NCBI GenBank assembly: GCA_964034945.1
Contig: OZ035961.1
Location: forward strand, 24,562,161-24,626,160
From: Chrysopilus asiliformis
Lineage: Eukaryota > Arthropoda > Insecta > Diptera > Rhagionidae
Length of the DNA: 64,000 nucleotides
Reading direction: 5' to 3'
In this document: piece by piece, positions 33,463-44,200 of the stretch
Layout of the letters: the number at the start of each line of letters is the position of its first letter
Numbering within the stretch: position 1 is the first letter of the stretch
Translations under genes and position numbers: made by a program
The notes under the pieces: generated by a model
The model's input: only the letters and a program-made list of their open reading frames with translations
Databases searched by the model: none
What the model was told of the DNA's origin: nothing

Positions 33463-34390
33463 GGGGTCAAATCTTGCAACCCAATTTTGACCCACTTCCG
33501 CTTGTCCGATTGACTTGAAATTTTGCACACTTATATAAGTCCGATGACAATACAATATTTTCTCTACTTCGTCCTTGTAAGGATAACGGAAGGTCCTGTA
33601 AGGATAACGTGATTATCCTTTTCTCAAAATTTTCCGGAAAAAAATCTATTCTGGGGGTTTTTGGGGTCGCTGAATCCGAATCTGTCATTAAAAAGTCAGT
33701 AAGGATAACGGAAGGTCCTGTAAGGATAACGTGATTATCCTTTTCTCCAAATTTTCCGGAAAAAAATCTATTCTGGGGGTTTTTGGAGTCGCTGAATCCG
33801 AATCTGTCATTGAAAAGTCAGTAAGGATAACGGAAGGTCCTGTAAGGATAACGTGATTATCCTTTTCTCCAAATTTTCCGGAAAAAAATCTATTCTGGGG
33901 GTTTTTGAGGTTGCTGAATCCGAATCTGTCATTACAAAGTCTGTAAGGATAACGGAAGGTCCTGTAAGGATAACGTGAGTATCCCTTTCTCCAAATTTTC
34001 CGGAAAAAAATCTATTCTGGGGGTTTTTGGGGTCGCTGAATACGATTCTCAAGTTAAAAAGCCTGTAAGGACATCTCAAATGTAAGGATATATTCGAAGA
34101 CTAAAAAGAACAAAATAAAAAAAATTAAAAAAAAAATTTTAAAAAAAAGCTTTTATTAAAAAAGAATGCACTAAAAAGAAAAAAATAATTTTCTGGACGC
34201 TGTGTATCACAAATATAAAAGCTTTTAAAAAGCGAGATAAAGCATAAAACAATAAAATAAAAATTTATCTCGCTTTTAAAAAGCTTTTATATTTGTGATA
34301 CACAGCGTCCAGAAAATTATTTTTTTCTTTTTAGTGCATTCTTTTTTAATAAAAGTTTTTTTTTAAAAAATTTTTTTTAATTTTTTTTCT
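33405..34390 (+). repeat. 122-bp-repeat element with 4 tandem units and a terminal palindrome
   Basis: Order: AAAAGCTTTTATTTAGCTCG, a (TGTC)n run (33428-33462), the lead-in GGGGTCAAATCTTGCAACCC, and four units of exactly 122 bp starting at 33581, 33703, 33825 and 33947. Each unit contains GGATAACGGAAGGTCCTG, the inverted pair AAGGATAACGTGATTATCCT, and CTATTCTGGGGGTTTTTGG. A long AT-rich palindrome (34105-34395) follows. Other copies: 28330-28860 (minus) and the array at 12681-13290. Confidence 0.85.
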
Positions 34391-34395
34391 TTGGA
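34105..34395. repeat. AT-rich palindrome, arms about 120-130 bp
   Basis: Centre at 34252.5. AGCGAGATAA (34231) pairs with TTATCTCGCT (34265), and the arms extend outward through TTTTCTGGACGCTGTGTATC and AAAGAATGCACTAAAAAG. Spacer about 24 bp. It contains the AAAGCTTTTA phrase that also begins the repeat element at 33405. Confidence 0.85.
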
Positions 34396-34627
34396 AATGC
34401 GAATTTTGCGATATTTATGCAAAAAAATGTTGTTTCGACTACTCTTAAATTTCGAGAAATTGGTATGCAATGTCGAGCACAAAATCGAGATAGGCAATAC
34501 GAATTCATGGTTTCTCGATCGAACTAGCGTTTGTTCGAGATACGCAATATGCCCCCTGTTTTTTTTTTTTGGGTTAAAAAGTCGATTGCAATCATTTTTT
34601 ACAAACTTTTATTTTTATAGCTATATG

Positions 34628-35129
34628 GGGTGCGTTCCTTTATTAACCGTGGTTAACTGTGGTTAACCGCGGTAAAGAGAAATGCGTTCTTAAATACCTA
34701 CGGTTAACGCTCAGTAAACTTTACTGCCGTTCCTAAATGCCAAAGTTAAGTTGTCAAAGTTACTTTTCTCAACTCTGCTCGAGAGCTGAGTTGGAGAAAG
34801 TTAACTTTAATTGTAATTTAAGAACGCGATAAAGTTAACCGAGATGGTTACAACTGTCAATCAACTGTCAATTTGTCTCGTAGTTTCGAATGAGTTTTGT
34901 GCAGGATAATGGTGGATTTTATTCCGCGGCTCCCAAAAAGATGGCTTTGATCATTTGTTGGTCCGACATATTTTTAATGTATTGGTGTGCACATCACTGC
35001 TGTCAAAGTTAACCAAATCGCGTTCTTTTAATCAGAGTTAACGTCGGTAAAACTTCAACTTTGGCAATCAGCTGTTCTAACTTTGACAAACCCAACCTTT
35101 ACTTTACTCGGAAATAAAGGAACGCACCC
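34628..35129. mobile_element. MITE with GGGTGCGTTCCTTTATT ends (502 bp)
   Basis: Left end GGGTGCGTTCCTTTATTAAC; right end mirrors it (AATAAAGGAACGCACCC). ATG flanks both sides, a plausible 3-bp duplication. The interior repeats GGTTAACTGTGGTTAAC and AAAGTTAAC phrases. No coding capacity. GGG ends plus a 3-bp duplication would suit a PIF/Harbinger-type family, but this is a guess. Confidence 0.7.
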
Positions 35130-35159
35130 ATGATAAAACCATATAGGTATAGGGTATAA

Positions 35160-35620
35160 TAGGTTTGCTCTATCATTCGTAACCCACAGCATTAATCGTC
35201 TGACAAAAAAAAATAGATAACCCCAATGTGTTTAGAATGATGAATGGACTTGATTTTTCCATGTTCGTCTGTCTGTCCGTGGACACGATAACTTGAGAAC
35301 GAATTAAGCTAGAGATTCAAAATTAAGCGCAAGCGTTTTTTTCGTGAAATGGGAGGTCGAGTTTGTTAACGGACAAACGTTAACAAACCTCCCCCATCCT
35401 GCCTCCCCCATACAACCAGAATCGTTTTTATCCGTTTTTCTCGAAAACGGTACATCGTATCGAAATGATTATTGAGACAAAAGTATTTACAATGAAATAT
35501 TACAAAACTCCGTCATACAACATAATTAATTCAGATCACCCCTTCCTCTCTCTCCCATACAAATGCTTTCAGCGCTTTTCCCGGCGTAATAGGCCTTTCC
35601 AAATAAAAATATTCTAAATA
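35160..35620. repeat. Dispersed repeat with TGTCTGTCCGTGG run
   Basis: Contains TTCGTCTGTCTGTCCGTGGA (35264), GAGAACGAATTAAGCTAGAG and TTTCTCGAAAACGGTACATC, the layout of the dispersed repeats near 2100-2300 and 61340-61500. It begins about 260 bp downstream of the CDC40 stop. Confidence 0.5.
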
Positions 35621-35836
35621 AACATTCCGTCTGTTACCATATAGAGTATTTGACGATTGGCTCTGGAAATTGTAGCTTTTCTTATGTTTGTTTTAGTTTT
35701 CCTTGTTTGTATGTTAGGCAAAATACCTAAATTTCCGTAAAATTGGTTCAGCAGATTTCGAAAAACCGCTTGAACACCACCACAAATGTTCAACAAAAAT
35801 GAAAACCCAATCGTTTTACTAAAATAATATATTGAC

Positions 35837-35868
35837 TTTATTTTTCCATACAAAAATTAACATTTATT
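35837..35868 (-). terminator. Polyadenylation signals of CDC40
   Basis: AATAAA occurs on the minus strand at 35868-35863 and 35842-35837, 14 and 40 nt past the stop codon. A very short 3' UTR is likely. Confidence 0.5.
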
Positions 35869-35881
35869 CATTTCGGCAAAT

Positions 35882-37779
35882 TTAATCCCAATATTTGATT
35901 AAACCATCCCATCCGGCAGTGACCAATTTACTGGGTTCATGCGGATGCCACAAACTACTAATACAAACTCCTTCGTGCGCCTGCCATTTTTTGTACATTT
36001 TCGTGGTCTTCCAGTCCCAAATATAGCACTTTCCGTCACCATCGCCCGACACCAGGTAACTCATGTCCGGTGAAAAGTCCAAGCTACAAGCATAGCCAGA
36101 GACCATATGTCCAGAGAATGATTTCTTTCTGTTCATCTTGAATCGGTTCAACGCTGAGAAGATCACAATTTTATTGTCCAGACTTTGGCAAGCCAACCAT
36201 TTGCCATTCGGGGCCAAAGTAACCGCTGGCATTGAGTGCATAGTGGGATCAGCGATATACTTCATATCGACGGGGATATCCCATTCCCAAATTCGCATAC
36301 TTTTGTCATCCGAAGTGGTCACAAATCTTCGGTTTTCATCGACGAAGGTGATTGTGTTGACCGCTCCCAAATGCCGATCATATTCCTGGACGATGTCGCC
36401 ACTGCGAATGTCCCACTGGAAGGTAGATTAGAGAAATGTTATTAAGAATTTAAGGTCATTTTGCCTGGTGGTTAATGGGAAATCTAGCTAACGGAGTTTT
36501 CAAAGACTTCCATTAACCGAAACTTAGATAAACTTTGCAATTCTTGACTTACGCAAATAATTTTCTTATCAGATGTGCCTGCGACGAACAAATGCTGCTT
36601 GTTGTTGTCCGGATGGAATTTCACACAGAATGGAATCTTTCGCGATGAGAATCTGGAAATAACGTCGCCAGTTTCTGCATCCCAGAGTTTAATGTAGCGA
36701 TCGTAGCCAGCAGATAGAAACTGTGTGCCTTTGTTGTTCCAGCAAATATCCTTGATTGCCTGTCTGTGTCCGAAGTACGTTCGAATGCATCGACGTTCTC
36801 CGTAGACTTCCCATAACTTTACGCGGCAGTCCATACTGGCAGAGAGCAGCAGATGAGCAGTGCGTGGAAACCATTTGATGTTTGAGACGCCTTTTGTGTG
36901 TCCTTGCCATGTGTGGATATGGGCTTTGGGTAGGAAACACTTTGGCGGTGGTGCGTCTGAACGTAAATTAACTCCAACGTCGTGAGGCGCGTGCAGGAAT
37001 GAGCGGCCTTGATAGTCCAGCGGGTCCTTGACTAAAAAATTCACGAATATTATTAGTGCATGTCGAAAGAATAGGAAAACATTCAACTTACTGTGCAGAA
37101 TTGACTTCTCCTCCAGCGGTTTGTCCTCTGGAATCCTTCCTCGTTTGTGTCGCTTAGCGAGGATTTCCTCGAGTTCGGCTTTTTCCTGCTCTGAGGGCTT
37201 CGCCACCGTCATCTCGTTCTCGTATTTGCCCCAAGGTCCCAGGAAACCCTCAATGTCTGCTGGATTATCGTTCTTCTCCTGTTTACGCTTCTTCTTCGGT
37301 TTCGGCGCTTCGAATACCGTTTTTCCATCAGTATCGTAGGCCGATTGCAGATCTCCAACGAAACTCTGTCCGTCCAGCACTTCCCCGTCCACTGAGGGGT
37401 CCAAAGCGTAGCCGTAGGTGTGGAAGGTCCTTCGCTGATTCTCGAACTGAAATGCATTCACGTGAGCCTTCTCTATGTACCCAGCAAGGGTGTTCCGCTG
37501 TGCTCGCATTTGGTCGGTGAGGAAGGGGTTTTCGGGGCCTTGGACTGGGGCAAACAACTCGTCGAACTTCGGATTGTAAGCGAGTTCTTTGGTACCAGGG
37601 TCAACTGCACGTGCGACAGCACTAGCGCCGAGGGGGACGACTTCCGGGGCCGCACAAACCATTAAAGACTTCGCCACAGACAAAGAACTGACGGGTTTCA
37701 GGTGTTCCGGGCTTTCTTCATTCTCTTCTGAATCGGAACCACTGCAACTGGAACTGGCGTAATTCTGGATATTTAACAT
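35882..37779 (-). CDS. CDC40: Pre-mRNA-processing factor 17, WD40 protein (3 exons, 566 aa)
   Basis: Coding exons: 37779-37092, 37031-36553, 36415-35882; GT-AG introns of 60 and 137 bp; 1701 nt in frame. The N-terminal half (1-265) is polar, with a basic [10 protein letters not shown] stretch (about 155-165) and the conserved [12 protein letters not shown] seven-repeat WD40 propeller follows, from [12 protein letters not shown] through [81 protein letters not shown] to WDGLIKYWD at the C-terminus. This matches CDC40/PRP17, which joins the spliceosome for the second catalytic step. Length is close to the human protein. A single-copy housekeeping gene with no neighbour on its strand for 11 kb upstream. 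It appears intact. Confidence 0.95.
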
Positions 37780-38039
37780 TTTTTCTGTTGTTTGTTTTGA
37801 TTCGCTTTCCAGACTTCACATTGACATATTGCGAAAAAGAACTCGCAAAAATTGTGGTTTGCTGCTTCAGTAATTCACTATCAAGGATTGTACACGTAAC
37901 TGAATTGTACACTAATTACGTCTTTAAAAGCAATGTTACTACGAAAAAAGTAGCTTCCGATAAACTCGTTGCTTGGATTAAATCTGACAATTTCTCGATT
38001 CCTATGTGCTATCACGGTGTGTCAACTTAGAACAAAAAT

Positions 38040-39060
38040 CATTTTTTCATTTTGCTCAATGCCGATTCCAAAATCCAGGTGGCGCGCGTGTGTTCGAAAT
38101 CTCAAAAGCATCTCAAAACCAGCATGTGTCGTCTGACGTGACTGCTGAAGTGAGGTTAAAATTGGTTTGTTTTTGGTTCCTGTTTGTTGAAGCTTGACGA
38201 AGTTATTAGAAGTTATTTTTAATCACTAAATTAGAAGCAAAAGTAAATTTTTCGCAATTTTCGTGTGGTGAACATTTGGTTGCAATGGTTGGAAAAGTTT
38301 AGCACCAACATAGACAAGTCTCATCGATTTCTAAATCGGAAAAACAATGCAGCAAATTTCGCGAGATGGAAATGCATATTAAAAGTAAGAAATTTGACGA
38401 ACTTTTTTCTAGATGTATAGATTTATAGTAATCCCTTTTTTAACAGAAATTATTGAAAGTGATGGTGAGAATCTTCCTGCTAATGCGCAGCGCCCAGTTT
38501 CTTCAAAATTTATTGCGGCTGTCAAGAAGTGCTGAAATCACTACAAATTCAACATCCAGGTGAAAATCATGTTCCTGTTCAACATGCGAATGAAAATATC
38601 AACTCAAATTTATCTGGTATGTCTTTTATTTATTAAGAATTTCTTGTCCTATACTAATAATATCTTCCTTCTACAGAAATAAATGAATTTGCCGATGGAA
38701 CTGTTCTGCAATTAGTTTCAAACCGAGGACGGCAATTAACTCCTCAAACTTCGTCTTCAGTGTTATGTTCGCAGTGTTATGTTAATTGAGGTGTTAATGT
38801 AAAAAAAAATATTAAAACAAATTTAAAAAACAAATGAAATTCTTTTATTTGATTTTTCAGGTTTTACGAAAAATGAAAAGAAAATTAGCAAGGGCACATT
38901 TTCCTATCCTATGCACAATCCGAGACACAAACCAAAGTCAAGTAGTTCCGATTCCATTTCCTGGAAAACCGAGCGTGGCAGTCAATATGCGAAAGTCAGC
39001 TATCTATTAGTATATATTATCTATGTGTGCTATTTAATATCACCAACCGTGATATTATTC
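38040..39060 (+). other. Possible decayed spliced gene or element fragment
   Basis: Short protein-like pieces bounded by splice-like signals: after a TTTTTTAACAG (38447) reads IIESDGENLPANAQRPVSSK; after TTCTACAG (about 38675) reads EINEFADGTVLQLVSNRGRQ; after TTTTTCAG (about 38860) reads MKRKLARAHFPILCTIRD and PIPFPGKPSVAVNMRK. In-frame stops lie between or after them. No family recognised. It begins head to head with CDC40, about 260 bp from its start codon. Confidence 0.25.
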
Positions 39061-39829
39061 CTGGCGACCAAGTTCCCATGAAACTAAATAAACCAAACTA
39101 GAGAGCCTATATTTTGACAGTTTCCCAAACAAGTTGTAATGAATGTACCGTTGTTTGCCAAACATTGAATATTTGACATTTAGAGAAGTTTTCCACGAAT
39201 AATAATTGCGATGGGTTGCAATTTTTGTGAATGTTGTACCAGCCGTTGTAATGCCGTTGTAATCCAACCATTTTGACAATCAATTTGTATAACAAATCGG
39301 AGCGTCTGTCGGCCCTATAATGGACTGTGCTACTGAGTGTTCTAATTGGAGTACGACAAAGGACTGTGCTCCTCCCATTACATAATTGTATTAGTCCAAT
39401 AACAAGAGTTTTTCCCAAATTACAACAGACTGTAAAAATTTTTCAATTTATTAAAACAACTACGATTTCGCAAATTTCTTTAATGCTTCAGACAAGAGTT
39501 TAGCACGAACAAAAACTGTCAGAAAAACTACAGTGGCTTCGAAAATTTACAGTTTTTCTTTGTGCTGCGCAGCGAAAGTAGCAATATCTGATCTAGCCAT
39601 TGGTGTAATTTCGTCTAGGATGCTGCAAGTAAATTTCGAATGTGAACCAAATTCGCAATTTCAAGCCGCTAATGTGGTTATTATTCGATGGTAAAAGCGG
39701 CAAAAGTTAGAGGTAAAGCTCACTAAAATTTAGTCTTTTTATTGTGAGTTTATAACTTATTCGGCTAATTTTCAACCACTAAAACCTGTAGGAAAATAAC
39801 TAAAACCAACAAAATTTAATTTTTTTCAT
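39061..39829. other. No gene recognised
   Basis: Minus-strand frames at 39055-39418 overlap in two phases and have no domain. Confidence 0.4.
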
Positions 39830-41220
39830 TTAATCAATGTAAATTTATTAAGACATTATTTTGATTAAAATACATGTATATATATAACTTTCTCTTTTTC
39901 ATTTGATTTTTTTTTTGTTTTTTTTAAATTGTTTTTCATCATTTTTGCTATTTATAAATTTTCTTTTTTATATAAAAAAACAAACACTTTTTCATTTTTC
40001 ACATTTATGAAAAAATAATAATATAAAATAAAATAAAAATAATAATAATGGCAATAATAAGAAGAATTCATATTTCAGTTTTTATTCATTTTCTATATAT
40101 TCATATTTAACAACAAATTGATTAGTTCACGTCATCTATTTATAAAAAAAGTTTAAAAAAATCTTGTGAGATGATTGGTTTGTTAATAATAATAATAATA
40201 ATAATAAATTTTAATAAAAAAATATTTTGTTCCCAAGTAATTTCAAAATAAAAAAAAATCCGAAAATAAAAACTTCTTTGCTTTTGTTTTTAAATTTCTG
40301 TTTGCACATTTATTGCACAGACCTATATTAAATTGTATTTTCTTTTATTCTGTCTGTATTTTACAACAAATCTGCCAGATAAATAAAATAAATTTTCATT
40401 GTATTCGAATCCTTATTTATGTTCCTAAACTAAAAATTCCTTAATTACTAAACAAAAATACATAAAAAAATTTGTTTGTTTAATTTATACAAATATCGAT
40501 AAAAATAATTTTTTAAAAATTATTTAAATTTAATATTAATTTCCTTTAAACCGTAATTAAAGTGCAAGGCCTTAGTTTTTTTTTCTTATCTCGTTTTTCA
40601 TCTTTTTTTCATAATAATTTTATTTTCAATTTAATCAATGATTAATGTTTTTTCATATTTTTTATTTGTGTTTTTATGAACGCCCTCGGTTTTGTTTTAA
40701 ATTTTAAATTTCAATAATAATAATTGTTAATAATAATAATTAATGCTTAATAAATGTTTATTTAAAAATAAAATTAAATTTCTTTTATGGTACAAATGTC
40801 TTTGGGTTTTCTAGCTTTTTTCATTTTTCATATATTTATTCAAATGTTCCTTATTTTTAGTAATTTTAAATTTTTTTTAGTTAAATATACAAAATACTTA
40901 TTAAGGGTTAGTGGGTTTTTGGTTTTTCATGTGTATGTTTGTTTAGTTTCTTATAATTTACAACTTAATTTAAGTTTAGAGAATTAATAAAAATATATTT
41001 TTAAAAAATGATAATAAAATTAATAATAAAAAGAGAACTGATTGAAATAAATGCAAACGCAAAGATAATAAAGTTTTTTTTTTGGTAATGAGTTAATTCG
41101 TTGTTTTGGAAACCTTTTTTCATTTTTAAATCTTTGTTTTAATGCAAATGTACTGAAAATATATTTTTTTAATAATCTTAGTTTTATAAATCTTCTCCAG
41201 ATATCTTTTGGTCAAAAGTT
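39830..41220. other. Extremely AT-rich tract
   Basis: Long runs of T, A and (AAT)n, including a 28-bp ATA repeat near 40186-40210; G and C are rare. No open frame of note. It lies between the CDC40 region and zfh1 on the 3' side of zfh1. Confidence 0.6.
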
Positions 41221-41821
41221 TTTCGTTGTTTTTATAAAGAACGCAAAAAGAATTTAATAACTGCATTTCAAACTCATGTGCAAACTGCTTATCTCGTCCT
41301 AATCTCGTCCTCCCAACTAAACTTTTGGTTACTTAGGTGTACTTAGGAGTTGACTTTTTGTAACTTCGGGATACTTACAAGTAATTTGCATATGAGGTTC
41401 AAATGTTTTTAGAAAAAAATCGCCTGGGGTAAGGTTGGTGTCGTTTTGGCGAAATGATTTACGAATTTTTATTTTTAATACAAATTTATCAGCATTGGAA
41501 TAATTTTGTAGACAACTTATGCTACGAACCCAAGTAACTCAAGTAAAAAGCCGTAATGTGGTCGTCGCGCCTTACATTTGCGGCAATTCTATGACCGTGG
41601 TCGCGGCGCCCACTTCGAGAGCTCTTTTGATACTAGGAAAGAGCGTAGGTCATTCTTAATTTTACGTACGTTAATTCTTACTTTTTGGGACACCCTTCCC
41701 CTCGCCACGTTTTTTTTCAAAAATATTTACCTTTTTTTCTGATTTTTGGGGCTTTACCCTAAAAGTTTTGGGATTTCTCGGAAAGTAAAGCGATTGCTCC
41801 ACGGTTCAATTTGTGACGATA

Positions 41822-42060
41822 ATGTTGTGGAATAAAAATTCCACAGTTCAAATGAAATCAACAACGATTTCCGGGCAAGTGTTCACGGTGTCAAATGACA
41901 CTGTGACACAAAGAAAGTTTTCAAAACAATTTTGCCAATTCGGCAATCCAAGTAAATCTGAACGCTGTGGAATAAAAATTCCACACTTTAAATAAATTCA
42001 ACAATGATTTCCGCGCAAGTGTTCTCGGTATCAAATGACACGCGAAATCACAGAAAGCCC
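41822..42060 (+). repeat. Imperfect tandem duplication of about 140 bp
   Basis: GTGGAATAAAAATTCCACAG...GTTCACGGTGTCAAATGACAC at 41826 recurs from 41964 with changes. GTGGAATAAAAATTCCAC is itself a palindrome present in both units. Confidence 0.7.
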
Positions 42061-42690
42061 TTTAAATTCGACAAACAAAAGACCACCGCGAATGATTGAT
42101 AAGAAAATATCGATCAGCGCGTGGGCGGCTTGAATATCGGCAGTCACTGAAGCATGCGTGGAGTAGTGAGCAGTCTCAATTCACGGTTCCTACCGATAGC
42201 AAGTTTTTTCTATCGACACGAAATCACTCTTTTCGCTTTTATTTTTAGTAACATTTTCCAAACGAAACACAATCGCGATCAGAAAGATCCTAGTTCATTT
42301 AATGCAGTTTTATTGTCTTGTGTTTTAAAGAAGTTCCGCTTTCTAAGGAATTAAAGAACCGCTTATTAGATTTCGCAAAGTGTTCGCGTCTCTTAACGAA
42401 AATTACTCGATCTTCGAAACGTTTTCTTATTCGTAAGTTTACCAGTGCAACTGACGAGTATTTTGTGCATTGAATTCTGAAAATTAGTTATTAAATTGTA
42501 ATTAATAAAAGTTACTAAAAAAGTTAAGAAACAAAAGTTATTGAATTAAAGTAAATAAAGTCGTTGAGTGTGAAATAAAATTGTAAAATAGTTTTAGTCA
42601 CGAAACAGAAACAAATTAAGTTACTTGATTGTTTTAAATGTACAACAAAAAATAACTCAACATTGTGTTACCTTAAACTACATTAAAGCC
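42061..42690. other. No gene recognised
   Basis: No domain in any frame; AT-rich with A-rich low complexity from 42470. Confidence 0.4.
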
Positions 42691-42692
42691 TA

Positions 42693-42903
42693 AACCCCAA
42701 TTACGCGTTCGTGCGTGCGGCACCCACGCGGTGAAGGTAAAAACTACGCATTTAAATGAGTAAATGTATAATTGCGCGTTGCTCAGACGCGTTGTCGCGT
42801 CCGTGCCGCGTAGAGTAGGCTCAGTTTCTACTTTTAGACGCGGTGACAACTACTAGATGCCAGAACAAAATCATGCCGCACGCACGAACGCGTAATTGGG
42901 GTT
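42693..42903. mobile_element. TA-flanked inverted-repeat element, copy 2 (211 bp)
   Basis: Left end AACCCCAATTACGCGTTCGT and a perfect mirror at the right, flanked by TA (42691-42692 and 42904-42905). The core is about 94 percent identical to copy 1 at 5686-5898 (about 10 differences in 175 bp). The outer 23 bp differ from copy 1 at about 7 positions, but each change is present in both arms. Confidence 0.75.
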
Positions 42904-43059
42904 TAGACTTAAATAATAAAAGGCGAGAGAAAAAATAACATAGCATTATTATTTAAATAAAGGTGAGAAATATATAATATAACATTTTTACGTAATAAAA
43001 GGTGAGACATTAAATAGAAAAAGGTGAGAGAAATAAATAATAGAACATTACATTAAATA

Positions 43060-43300
43060 ATATAACAATAATGCGAATATCCTGATATCATATTTCAGAA
43101 AAATTGATATTAGGGGGCTTTTGGTCTCGCTAATCACGAATCTGTTGTTCAAATTTCAATATTCGAAACTTAAGGACACTCTAACGATAACAAGAATAAT
43201 CACATTTTACTTATTTTCAGGAAAGTCGGCCACTGCGGGTTCTGGGAGTAGCTGATTTCGAATTATGTGTCAATTTCCATCCTATCCAAGCAGTATTTAT
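43060..43300. repeat. Remnant of the 122-bp-repeat family
   Basis: Contains AGGGGGCTTTTGGTCTCGCT, AATCACGAATCTG and TTCGAAACTTAAGGACACTC, diverged counterparts of the array units at 12681-13290. About 1.5 units. Confidence 0.55.
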
Positions 43301-44200
43301 GTCGATTGTGACGTTAGCAGTCGTCAAATGCCGTTATAATATATGTAAACCGATGACGCCACAATTGACTTAAATCCGACTCGGGTATGGACCATAGATA
43401 TACTAGATCGCTCGATTCGCTGTCTCAAATGGTCTCATTTCAATACAGTTCAGTGAATCAAAACGAGTCAAGTAAGAGCGAGATACCCGCATGAAAATAA
43501 ATATAGTCCTCTCGTTTAAACCGTGAGCTGTCAAAGGAAAATAGACTTTCGGAATGGTGTTGGCGCCTAAAGTTATTTGTTTGCGCCTAAAGTTAGTCTC
43601 AAACTTGTGAAATTTGAATTTCGCGGCAAACTAAATTTGAATTTCGCGACCTTATACAGTTCAGTGGATGCGTTCAAGTACGATAAAGAGGGAAATACTT
43701 TTGGGACCATTTTTCAGCAGAGCTTTGTATGGTGACAGTTGTTCTATGTTATATAGTTCTGTGGTCTGGACCAATAAGAATAACACGACCCAACAAAAAC
43801 CGGTTAATGTTTTTTTAGAATGGCATTATATGAAGTTCCATGTCTCGAATTTTTTCGGAATTGTATTTACATAAACGAAACAGACAGACGGACAAAAAAT
43901 CCCGTGAATATTTTTTGAGGGCCCATGAGTTTTGGGTGATCGAAAAATTTCCGGACATCTTTTAAGAGATCGAAAAAATAGGGTACCGATCCATGGAGGC
44001 ACTCAAAACTTCGAATCCCCTATTTCCAATTTTGTACAATGTAGTTTTTCCTTGCTTAAATTCCAAAATTCAAAATTCGTATAACCATTTCTCCAAGATT
44101 TCATTTACAAAACTCTTAATTCAGACAAATAGAAAAAAAATCAAAAATAATAATATCGATACCTATTGTGCCCCATTAACATTTGTATAAATTTCTGTTT
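43301..44200. other. No gene; dispersed-repeat end near 43870-43995
   Basis: 43873 onward (ACGAAACAGACAGACGGACA, CCCGTGAATATTTTTTGAGG) has the GACA/GACG run typical of the dispersed repeats in this window. The 68-codon frame at 43668-43874 runs into it and is probably repeat-derived. A 20-bp direct repeat with TTTGAATTTCGCG is at 43612 and 43636. Confidence 0.45.

Larger units (their letters stand above)
32787..34555. mobile_element. TCTCGAA-rich inverted-repeat element, split by a later insertion
   Basis: Left end GGGGAGACATTGCGGATCTC, right end reverse complement GGGGGCATATTGCGTATCTC, with CGAA following in both. The flanking parts (32787-33170 and 34391-34555) are rich in TTTCGAGA / TCTCGAAA and GCAAT phrases. 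The block 33405-34390, the 122-bp repeat element, lies between and is unrelated. I infer a DNA transposon of about 780 bp that was later broken by that insertion. The target duplication was not resolved. Confidence 0.55.

Noticed and set aside
36138..37665. Plus-strand frames over CDC40
   Set aside because: Antisense shadows of the WD40 gene, with no independent evidence.
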